Below are positions 7,968 to 14,083 of a DNA stretch of 25,765 nucleotides, piece by piece. The translations under genes and the position numbers were made by a program. Source of the stretch: JANMEX01 sp043776635 (GTDB lineage Bacteria > Pseudomonadota > Alphaproteobacteria > Rhizobiales > Rhizobiaceae); NCBI GenBank assembly GCA_043776635.1, contig JAYVRA010000058.1, positions 1 to 25,765 of the forward strand. Direction: 5' to 3'. Below the pieces are notes generated by a model, which worked only from the letters and a program-made list of their open reading frames with translations, did no database searches and was not told where the DNA came from. Position 1 is the stretch's first letter. Each line of letters begins with the position of its first letter.

Positions 7968-9008
7968 TCATGTGCTTTCGCGCTCAATCACGCGTATTTT
8001 TGTCAGGACCAGCTCATGCCGCCCTTCAATATTGGGATTTTGAATGGTTTGGAACAGCTTTTGCGCGGCTAATTTGCCAATTTCATAGCATTCAATATCC
8101 ACCGATGTGATGCGCGGATGCGACCAGGCGGCGATTTCATAATTGCCAAATCCGGCAATGGCTACGTCATTGGGAACCGACAATTTACGCCGGTTACACT
8201 CCATAAGAGCGCCAAAAGCCGAGAGGTCTGAGACACACACCACCACTTGAGTATCCGGCCATTGGTCCAGCACATTGCCCAAAGCTTGAGCGCCCTGCTC
8301 CATAGAAATGGGGGGCACGCCGAAGGAAACCAGCCGCCCTTCCGGCAAGCCAAGCTCGTCAATCGCTGCCAGAAATCCAGACCGGCGCTGGTTGCCGCGG
8401 GTATCGCGCTCTGTGGTGCCGCCGATATAGGAAAAACGCTGATAACCCTTTCTTGCCAATGACTTAACCAGCATGTTCATGGCTTCCGCATTGGAAAAAC
8501 CCACCACTTGGTCAATGGGTTTTGACGGTAAATCCCAAGTTTCGACGATGGGTATGCCGGCATTTTCCAGCATCCTTCGCGCCCGATCAGTATGTTGCCC
8601 GCCGGTGAGAATAATACCTTCGGGGCGGCGGCGCAGCATGGCTTCAATTAGTCGCTCCTCGCTCTCGATGGAATAGTCATTATAGGCCAGCAAAAGCTGT
8701 AACCCGGTTTTTTCCAGAGCGTCGGTAATGCCCCGCGCGGTGTCTGAAAAGTTGGAATTATTGATGGACGGAATAATCGCCGCGACAAAGCCGGTGCGCT
8801 TGGATGAGAGACTTCCCGCTGATAAATCAAGCACATAGCCGAGTTCATCAATGGCCGCGAAAATGCGCAACCGCGTTGCTTCCGACACCAGATTACCATC
8901 CTTCAACGCCCGCGAAACAGACATCGACGAGACACCCGCATGGCGCGCGACATCGGCCATGGTGGGCATTTGAGCATCGTTGAATTTGGGCTGGTCTTGT
9001 TTTTCCAT
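7968..9008 (-). CDS. LacI-family transcriptional regulator (GntR/IdnR-like)
   Basis: A 346-residue repressor. The N-terminal helix-turn-helix (about residues 14-40) reads TMADVARHAGVSSMSVSRALKDGNLVSEATRLRI, followed by the hinge ELGYVLDLSAGSLSS. The periplasmic-binding-protein-like sensor domain extends to the C-terminus. It is the only sugar-type regulator in the region and lies between two groups of sugar-acid genes. Three palindromes of the kind bound by gluconate/idonate LacI-type regulators occur in the local promoters, including its own, so autoregulation is likely. The inducer is inferred to be gluconate, idonate or a keto-derivative. The glcG-like gene follows with overlapping stop and start signals. 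Confidence 0.9.
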   Translation of the reverse strand: MEKQDQPKFNDAQMPTMADVARHAGVSSMSVSRALKDGNLVSEATRLRIFAAIDELGYVLDLSAGSLSSKRTGFVAAIIPSINNSNFSDTARGITDALEKTGLQLLLAYNDYSIESEERLIEAMLRRRPEGIILTGGQHTDRARRMLENAGIPIVETWDLPSKPIDQVVGFSNAEAMNMLVKSLARKGYQRFSYIGGTTERDTRGNQRRSGFLAAIDELGLPEGRLVSFGVPPISMEQGAQALGNVLDQWPDTQVVVCVSDLSAFGALMECNRRKLSVPNDVAIAGFGNYEIAAWSHPRITSVDIECYEIGKLAAQKLFQTIQNPNIEGRHELVLTKIRVIEREST

Positions 9009-9034
9009 CTGTCCCGGTCTGAAATGTCAGCATG

Positions 9035-9063
9035 ATGTTAGCGCTACCACGCGCGATGCTCAA
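9035..9063 (-). promoter_or_regulatory. Promoter of the LacI-type regulator with operator palindrome 2
   Basis: On the minus strand TTGAGC (9058-9063) and TAACAT (9035-9040) are separated by 17 bases and fit -35/-10 boxes for the regulator gene starting at 9008. The -10 box forms one arm of ATGTTAGCGCTACCAC (plus strand 9035-9050), which matches ATGTTA-N4-TAACAT in its left arm fully and in its right arm at four of six positions. A weaker self-operator over the -10 box is typical of autorepression. Confidence 0.6.
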
Positions 9064-9180
9064 GGGTGCAAAAGTACATTTTCACAGCGAACGGAAACAG
9101 GTCGGCAAACGCATAGAATGTATAGAGAAACGGTGCGGAAAGCGCGCGAACTGCGCTTGCGGCTGGCTCGGAGCGTGCTA

Positions 9181-9196
9181 ATGATAGCGATAACAT
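9181..9196. promoter_or_regulatory. Operator palindrome 3 upstream of the lactonase-garR operon
   Basis: ATGATAGCGATAACAT differs from operator 1 at one base of 16. It lies 31 bases before the lactonase start codon. A possible but weak promoter (TTGCGG at 9157-9162, TAATGA at 9179-9184) overlaps its left edge, so binding would block initiation or early elongation. Confidence 0.75.
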
Positions 9197-9227
9197 TTTA
9201 GAGCCATTTTTTTAAACGGAAACGCCC

Positions 9228-10130
9228 ATGTTCAGTGATGTTGAAGGCACAGGATTTGAAACTTATGACCCGCGCTTTGAAAGCTGCTTTGTCTGCCATG
9301 TCGCTGTCGAGCGGCTGTGGACGGGCGGGCGCTGGTTGGAGGGTCCGGCATGGTTTGCGTCCGCGCGCTATCTGGTGTTTTCGGATATTCCCAACAACAG
9401 GCTGATGCGCTTCGACGAGACGGATGGCTCGGTTTCGGAGTTTCGCAAGCCTTCCAATAATTGCAACGGCAACACTGTTGATAACCAAGGCCGCATGGTG
9501 ACGTGCGAACATCTCACCCGCCGCGTGACGCGCACGGAGCATGACGGCTCGATCACGGTCATCGCTGACAGCTATCAGGGCAAGCTGCTGAACTCGCCCA
9601 ATGATGTAGTGGTGCGCCGCGACGGCGCGATTTGGTTCACGGACCCTGATTATGGCATCATGACGGACTATGAGGGCGACCGTGCGGTCAGCGGGCAGGA
9701 TGGCTGCCACGTCTATTGCGTGGACACACAAGGCGTCATCACCCGCGTGATTGACCATATGGACCATCCCAATGGCTTGGCGTTTTCGCCGGATGAAAAG
9801 ACGCTCTATGTAGCCGATACGGGCGCGCCGAAAAACATGCGCAAGTTTGCCGTGACCGGCACAAAGCTGACCGACCAAGGCGTCTTTGCCACTTGCACAA
9901 ACGGGCTGTTTGACGGCTTCCGTGTGGACCTTGCAGGCCGCATTTGGACAAGCGCGGGCGACGGCGTGCATTGCTATGATCCGGACGGAACGCTGATCGG
10001 CAAGGTGCGCATTCCGGAAATGGTCGCCAATGTCTGTTTCGGCGGGCCAAAGCGCAACCGGCTGTTCATCGTCGCGCGGCAGTCGCTTTATTCAGTGTTT
10101 CTAACCGCCAACGGAGCGGCAGCAGGATGA
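9228..10130 (+). CDS. SMP-30/gluconolactonase family lactonase
   Basis: A 300-residue six-bladed beta-propeller of the SMP-30/gluconolactonase/LRE family, expected to hydrolyse an aldonolactone (for example glucono-1,5-lactone) to the free acid. Likely metal ligands are E39 (WLEGPAW), N182 (HPNGLAFS) and D229 (FDGFRVD). SPNDVVVRRDGAIWFTDPDYG (123-143) holds the substrate-contact loop. The spacing of the three ligands agrees with the family. There is no signal peptide, so it is cytoplasmic. The next gene starts inside the stop codon (ATGA overlap at 10127-10130). Operator 3 lies just upstream, which ties it to the same regulator as the idonate genes. Confidence 0.9.
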   Translation: MFSDVEGTGFETYDPRFESCFVCHVAVERLWTGGRWLEGPAWFASARYLVFSDIPNNRLMRFDETDGSVSEFRKPSNNCNGNTVDNQGRMVTCEHLTRRVTRTEHDGSITVIADSYQGKLLNSPNDVVVRRDGAIWFTDPDYGIMTDYEGDRAVSGQDGCHVYCVDTQGVITRVIDHMDHPNGLAFSPDEKTLYVADTGAPKNMRKFAVTGTKLTDQGVFATCTNGLFDGFRVDLAGRIWTSAGDGVHCYDPDGTLIGKVRIPEMVANVCFGGPKRNRLFIVARQSLYSVFLTANGAAAG

Positions 10131-10999
10131 GCACGCCAAAAATTGCATTTTTAGGCATTGGCCTGATGGGTTTCCCGATGGCACGGAACCTTTTGACCAA
10201 AGGCTTTGCTGTAACCGCATGGAACCGCACCAAATCCAAGGCGCAGGCACTTGAAACATTCGGCGGCAAGGTCGCCGGTAGCGCTCAAGACGTGGTAAAG
10301 GGCGCAGACTTCGTTATTACCATGCTGTCCGACGGTCCGTCTGTTAGCCAGCTAATGTTTGAAGAGCGCGTCGCCTCGTACATGGCCGCAGGAACCACGC
10401 TGATCGACATGAGTTCCATCAAACCGGTCGAGGCGCGGGCACAATTTGCCATGCTGAAGGCGATGAACATCAATGCCTTGGACGCGCCGGTAAGCGGGGG
10501 CACCAAGGGCGCGGATTTAGCCACGCTGGCAATTATGGCGGGCGGCAACGAGCTTGTATTTAATGCAGCAAAATCAGTGCTTTGTGCCATGGGAAGGCCC
10601 ACCCATGTCGGTCCCGCCGGCTGCGGACAGGTGGCAAAACTCGCCAACCAAGGCATCGTCGCCATCACCATCGGCGCGGTCGCCGAAGCTATATTACTGG
10701 CGCAAAAAGCCGGACTTTCCAAAGGTGCACTCAGGGCCGCACTCGCAGGCGGCTTTGCCGACAGCGTTATTTTGCAACAACATGGCGCACGCATGGAAGA
10801 CGAAAACTTCGTACCCGGCGGGCGCTCCGTGTTCCAATTGAAAGACCTGAACAACCTACTTGACGCCGCAAACGACCTGAACATCACACTCCCGCTGGCA
10901 GAAACCCAACGCGATCGCTTCAAACACTTAGTCGGCGAACTAAATGGCGGCGATTTAGACCACGCAGCGCTGTTTTTGGAGCTGAAAGCACGGCAATAA
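10127..10999 (+). CDS. 2-hydroxy-3-oxopropionate (tartronate semialdehyde) reductase-like dehydrogenase
   Basis: A 290-residue beta-hydroxyacid dehydrogenase. Its cofactor motif is GIGLMG (10-15). The substrate motif is SGG (123-125) within APVSGGTKGA, and the catalytic K171 and N174 sit in GCGQVAKLANQG. It resembles GarR/GlxR more than 3-hydroxyisobutyrate dehydrogenase, and would reduce tartronate semialdehyde to D-glycerate or handle a related sugar-acid product. It is translationally coupled to the lactonase by a 4-base overlap and shares its operator. It is the second family member in the window; the copy at 2451-3338 belongs to the idnO operon. Confidence 0.87.
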   Translation: MSTPKIAFLGIGLMGFPMARNLLTKGFAVTAWNRTKSKAQALETFGGKVAGSAQDVVKGADFVITMLSDGPSVSQLMFEERVASYMAAGTTLIDMSSIKPVEARAQFAMLKAMNINALDAPVSGGTKGADLATLAIMAGGNELVFNAAKSVLCAMGRPTHVGPAGCGQVAKLANQGIVAITIGAVAEAILLAQKAGLSKGALRAALAGGFADSVILQQHGARMEDENFVPGGRSVFQLKDLNNLLDAANDLNITLPLAETQRDRFKHLVGELNGGDLDHAALFLELKARQ

Positions 11000-11024
11000 G
11001 TAGATGGTTCCCGCGGGGCTTCTT

Positions 11025-11076
11025 CATTCCGGACAAGCGTGTCATGCGAAGCAGGTAAAAGCGCAGATCCGGAATC
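11025..11076. repeat. Palindromic repeat element, copy A
   Basis: ATTCCGGA (11026-11033) pairs with TCCGGAAT (11068-11075). The inner parts GGACAAGCG and GCGCAGA are shared with a second element at 15384-15422. It follows the lactonase-garR operon. This looks like a dispersed intergenic palindrome of the CATTCCGGACAAGCG...GCGCAGATCCGGAATG type that I recall from alphaproteobacterial genomes. Confidence 0.6.
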
Positions 11077-11140
11077 CATGCCTGATTGCCTCGATTATTG
11101 AAACTTAGCGATGTTCGAGTCTCGATTTGCATAAATAGTT

Positions 11141-11173
11141 AGTCCCCCCAAACGTGTTGGGAGGACTATTTTT
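11141..11173 (+). terminator. Probable intrinsic terminator
   Basis: AGTCCCCCCAA (11141-11151) pairs with TTGGGAGGACT (11157-11167) over 11 bp with one mismatch and a 5-base loop, followed by ATTTTT (11168-11173). In the plus direction it would end the operon whose last gene stops at 10999. Read leftward it also lies just past the end of the 67-residue gene, but the T tract is poor in that direction. Confidence 0.65.
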
Positions 11174-11184
11174 GCACTAACAAC

Positions 11185-11388
11185 TTAGCTGTCTTTCATG
11201 GTCGTCTTAGGATGCGCTTTCGCAAACGCTTTGCTGACGAATTCACCAGAAACCGCACTGCGATGGACTCCATGTGTGCTACCGCCGTTTACGCTCTCAG
11301 TAACAGTCGTTGATGGACTGCGCGCAGCCACACTGGGTTTAACAAACCGCCCACTGATAGTGCTGCGTGTATTTGTACTTTTAGACAT
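11185..11388 (-). CDS. 67-residue basic protein with two copies of a 21-residue motif
   Basis: A short, Ser/Thr/Lys/Arg-rich protein with no membrane segment or signal peptide. Residues 12-32 (SGRFVKPSVAARSPSTTVTE then S) and 47-67 (SGEFVSKAFAKAHPKTTMKD then S) align as SG-x-FV-x4-A-x3-P-x-TT-x3-S. The second copy ends at the C-terminus, and a Gly/His linker joins the two. ATG 11388 follows an excellent AAGGAGA ribosome binding site, which makes this a real gene despite its size. It lies 56 bases downstream of the tandem DUF1508 gene on the same strand and probably shares its transcript. I know similar small SGRFV...TTV proteins only as uncharacterised; a nucleic-acid or partner-binding role is a guess from the charge. 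Confidence 0.8.
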   Translation of the reverse strand: MSKSTNTRSTISGRFVKPSVAARSPSTTVTESVNGGSTHGVHRSAVSGEFVSKAFAKAHPKTTMKDS

Positions 11389-11444
11389 TTTTAGTCTCCT
11401 TTGGGCCTATCGTTGGCCGCACCATTGCGGCCGACACATTGATT

Positions 11445-11825
11445 TCACGCCACCTTTGCGACTGTTTCATCAACAGTCGGAGCGAATGCTGAATTGTCTT
11501 TCACGGACTGGGCACAATTCTTGGCGTTCACTTTTGCAGTGTATGTTTCGGATGAAACCATTATTTCGCCATTAGATGCCTTGAAATGAGTGAAATACTG
11601 ACCATTGGTAGATTTTATGATTTCGAAGCGATAGCCGCTCCCAGTTTCACCAATTGTGGTATCGACAATTACGGCAGTCTTCGCATGAACCTTGAGTGAG
11701 GTAATGCAATTCTGCGCGGTCACTTTCGTAGTATAATTTTCGGACCAGACCATAGGTTCAGAATTGTATAGAAACTGAACACGATACTGGCCATTCGCGG
11801 CATTTTTGATTTTAAACTTATACAT
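11445..11825 (-). CDS. Tandem DUF1508 (YegP-like) domain protein
   Basis: A 126-residue protein made of two YegP/DUF1508 units. The first (about residues 1-50) reads YKFKIKNAANGQYRVQFLYNSE...WSENYTTKVTAQNCITSLK. The second (about 64-115) reads YRFEIIKSTNGQYFTHFKASNGE...SSETYTAKVNAKNCAQSVK. Each unit carries the typical NGQY...F....G....SE.Y..K..A.NCI.S.K pattern. The family is small, cytoplasmic and functionally unassigned. ATG 11825 is chosen for its AAAGGA ribosome binding site; a longer frame to 11885 lacks one. The gene is divergent from the XRE-ImmA pair across a 200-bp palindrome-rich intergenic region and is followed by the 67-residue gene. Confidence 0.88.
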   Translation of the reverse strand: MYKFKIKNAANGQYRVQFLYNSEPMVWSENYTTKVTAQNCITSLKVHAKTAVIVDTTIGETGSGYRFEIIKSTNGQYFTHFKASNGEIMVSSETYTAKVNAKNCAQSVKDNSAFAPTVDETVAKVA

Positions 11826-11931
11826 GGCTTGGTCCTTTCTAAGGCCAAAATTAGCAGCGACTTTTCGGGAGGAAAAATGTCGCATGTTGAACTTAATCCT
11901 TGACCCACCAAATCAGAGGTGATTCTATATG

Positions 11932-11992
11932 GTGTGCCGCAGACTGGTACAGTGCTAGCACCTGAAAATAGACCGTCCAGTCAGAGGCACAC
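11932..11992. promoter_or_regulatory. Nested palindromes in the divergent DUF1508/XRE intergenic region (candidate operator)
   Basis: GTGTGCCGCAGACTGG (11932-11947) is the inverted complement of CCAGTCAGAGGCACAC (11977-11992) at 14 of 16 positions. The 29-bp spacer contains the perfect 10-bp palindrome GTGCTAGCAC (11952-11961). The structure sits between two divergent transcription units whose right arm begins with an XRE DNA-binding protein gene. Autoregulation of both arms from here is the natural inference; an attachment or resolution site is an alternative. Confidence 0.55.
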
Positions 11993-12025
11993 TAATACCA
12001 CAAAAAAATACACTCGGAGGAATCA

Positions 12026-12343
12026 ATGAAAATCGACGACCTTGCAGGTCTCGTTCAAAGGAAAAAGGGGAATATGGGTGTTCGGGCAGCAGCAGCTGAA
12101 ATCGGCATTAGCCCTACCACTCTGTCTCGTATCGAACGGGGACATATTCCGGATATGGGTACTTTAGAGAAAATATGCGTATGGTTGAAAGAGGATATGG
12201 CAAAGTTTACTGGAATTGGCGGCCTACAAATTGCGTTTAAGAAACACAAATCGGTTTCGGCGAGTACCGCAAAATCACTTGCAGTACTTATTGAACTTGC
12301 AAGCAAACAATTTGCTGAACACATCGAAGTGGAAGGTCACTAA
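12026..12343 (+). CDS. XRE-family helix-turn-helix regulator
   Basis: A 105-residue protein with a Cro/C1-type HTH in the first 60 residues (VRAAAAEIGISPTTLSRIERGHIPDMGTLEKICVWLKED). A C-terminal tail of about 40 residues may mediate contact with the adjacent metallopeptidase. A strong GGAGG ribosome binding site precedes the ATG. The stop codon is immediately followed by the TTG start of the ImmA/IrrE gene, so the two are cotranscribed and probably coupled. XRE plus ImmA pairs commonly act as a repressor and an anti-repressor protease on mobile elements or in stress and toxin-antitoxin-like circuits. Its likely operator is the palindromic region at 11932-11992. Confidence 0.9.
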   Translation: MKIDDLAGLVQRKKGNMGVRAAAAEIGISPTTLSRIERGHIPDMGTLEKICVWLKEDMAKFTGIGGLQIAFKKHKSVSASTAKSLAVLIELASKQFAEHIEVEGH

Positions 12344-12913
12344 TTGCTTCGACGTGGGTTCAAATCGCAGTGTGAGCGTCGTTCGACTGAAATTAGGAAG
12401 TCTCTGGGTCTTGCAGAGGACGCCCCTTTGTTTGGAAAGGACCTTGCTGCTAAAATAGGCGTTACTGTTTGGAATGAAGCAACCATCCAGAATTTGCCTT
12501 TAGCCGATTTGACGCAATTAACTGGGGATGAGAGTCAGAGCTGGTCCGCATTCACACTTCGAATCCGAACTAGACATTTAGTGGTGTATAATTCAAGCCA
12601 ATCCAGCCCGCGTGTAAATAGCGTCATTCTACACGAATTAGCACATATCATATTGGGCCATGAACTCCATTCCGCCAGTCTGAGTGAAAATGGCCATCTA
12701 GTTCCGTCGAACTTCAATCAAGACCAAGAAGAGGAGGCGGACTGGTTAGGCGGCACTCTTCTGTTACCAAGGCCTGCCCTAGTTAGTATCCGAGCAAATG
12801 GTCTTGAGAATGCTCAAGTTATTGACACATATGTTGCAAGTGAAGACATGCTAAAGTGGCGTTTTAGGATGACGGGCGTTAACCTTCAATTTGGTTTTAA
12901 GCCTAGAAGATAG
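12344..12913 (+). CDS. ImmA/IrrE family metallo-endopeptidase
   Basis: A 189-residue zinc metallopeptidase of the ImmA/IrrE (COG2856) class. HELAH at residues 97-101 is the active site, and the following EEEADWLGGTLLLP (about 129-142) carries the third ligand and the usual LLxP motif. The start is TTG at 12344, directly after the stop of the XRE gene and with GGAAGG 8 or so bases upstream. The N-terminus LRRGFKSQCERRSTEIRKSLGL matches the usual start of this subfamily, so TTG is convincing. It probably cleaves or inactivates the XRE partner in response to a signal, as in ICEBs1 ImmA-ImmR; this is inference. The base composition is clearly more AT-rich than the flanking metabolic genes. Confidence 0.9.
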   Translation: MLRRGFKSQCERRSTEIRKSLGLAEDAPLFGKDLAAKIGVTVWNEATIQNLPLADLTQLTGDESQSWSAFTLRIRTRHLVVYNSSQSSPRVNSVILHELAHIILGHELHSASLSENGHLVPSNFNQDQEEEADWLGGTLLLPRPALVSIRANGLENAQVIDTYVASEDMLKWRFRMTGVNLQFGFKPRR

Positions 12914-13013
12914 AGATATCACTGGTTTTTCGTCTACATTCAATGAAATTGACATAAAATCGCGCGATCCATTGTCCAATGCTTACTCCGCCAACATGGA
13001 GGGGGGCAGACAC

Positions 13014-13657
13014 CTATCGTCCCGCCCAGACCATCCCGCGTTCAAATATCGTCCTCATCTGCGGCACGGCAAACTCATCCGCCGTGTGTCCCAGCGCTGC
13101 ATAAAACACGCGGCCTTTGCCGTAGTGGCGTTTCCAGACGACGGGCATGGTGACACCGGCGATGCCTTCGAAATGTTCATCGGCGAAAGTCGCCGTCACC
13201 AGCACTTGGTTCGACGGGTCGGTGTGCATGTAGTATTGCTCTGACCTGTAGGCAAAGTCGCCAATGCCGGTCATAACCGGATCGGCGGTGGCGGTGATGT
13301 TGACTGTGTAGTCAATTATGGTGCCAGGGCGGGACACCCACTGGCCGCCGGTCATAAACTGGAACCGGTCTCGTTGCGAAACGCATCGCACATCATGCCG
13401 TGGCAGCCGGCAAGGCCCGTACCGGCGCGGACGGTAGCGCAGAGGTTGGCAACCTCGTCTTTCTCGATTGTGGACATGGTAATCATCGGCACAATGAGAT
13501 CAAAACGGCCAAGGTACGAAGCGGCAAACGCCTTGGTTGAAGTCTCGATTGTTACGTCAAAACCATTGCCCTCCAGCAACTCCCGCGCAATGTCAGCGCT
13601 GCGTTCCGGCTTATGACCTTCCCGGCCACCCCAAACGATGAGTGCTTTTTTCGACAT
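13014..13657 (-). pseudogene. ThuA-domain protein gene, frameshifted
   Basis: The N-terminal half (from ATG 13657, MSKKALIVWGGREGHKPERSADIARELL...GTGLAGCHGMMCDAFRNET) and the C-terminal half (RFQFMTGGQWVSRPG...VWKRHYGKGRVFYAALGHTADEF...RGMVWAGR) belong to one ThuA/glutamine-amidotransferase-like trehalose-utilisation protein. They are in different frames. Joining them needs one extra base at 13368-13369, after the codons for RNE. As written the first frame stops within six codons. It is either a recent pseudogene or a single-base sequencing error. Intact members are about 215 residues, matching the combined length. It has a good AAGGAA ribosome binding site and lies 18 bases downstream of the damaged GST gene. 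Confidence 0.85.
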
Positions 13658-13675
13658 TTGTAAATTCCTTCAAAG

Positions 13676-13909
13676 TCATGCGGCAATACCGGTGAACGGG
13701 TCGCGCCATGCGTCAATTTTGTTCAAACGATCATGCCATTTGGCAATGTTTTTGTAAGGCCCAATCAGCATTATGGCCTCCTCGGTAAAAGGCAATCCTG
13801 TTGCCACATCGCGCGGACCGCCTCGGATAAACTCGACCGGCGAGTTCAAATATTTAGCCACTTCAACAGCGACGCGCGGATTGAGACCGGATGAATAATA
13901 GAGTTGCAA
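13676..13909 (-). pseudogene. Glutathione S-transferase-like gene with large internal in-frame deletion
   Basis: The N-terminal 28 or so residues (LQLYYSSGLNPRVAVEVAKYLNSPVEFIRGGPRD) match the start of a GST thioredoxin domain. The rest (DVATGLPFTEEAIMLIGPYKNIAKWHDRLNKIDAWRDPFTGI) matches the last helix region of the same GST subgroup. The roughly 120 residues that should lie between, including most of the glutathione-binding fold and helical core, are missing, yet the frame is preserved. The start is taken as TTG 13909 with AGGAAAG just upstream; another in-frame TTG lies at 13939. It cannot fold as a normal GST, so it is classed as a pseudogene. It is followed by the frameshifted thuA-like gene. 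Confidence 0.75.
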
Positions 13910-14083
13910 TCTTTCCTGCGCAAAAGTGCTGGATGACAAGCCACTCAGGAATTTCCCGCAAGTAACTCGTCAATGTCAAAACAGGTGACAGAGTGTGCAT
14001 GGCCCGCTAAGTAATCACAGCGATAACCATGCCCTTGCAGCCTTCGCTTTGGCAAGCCCCTCCCGCCTTCCGAAAGCCCCCGC

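Noticed and set aside
9198..9971. 257-residue leftward frame
   Set aside because: Antisense to the well-supported SMP-30 lactonase gene; Arg/His/Ala-rich composition with no family match.
10285..11079. 264-residue leftward frame
   Set aside because: Antisense to the garR-like dehydrogenase, Ser/Ala/Pro-rich, and it extends into palindromic repeat A.
11946..11959. GGTACAGTGCTAGC, identical to the -10 end of the synthetic J23100 promoter
   Set aside because: No matching -35 at the right distance and no other vector-like sequence nearby; the match is explained by a -10-like hexamer next to a palindrome, so I treat it as coincidence.
13981..14030. ACAGCGATAACCAT as a possible fourth operator
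   Set aside because: The left arm does not match ATGTTA and the right arm is interrupted; it precedes an unrelated exporter gene.
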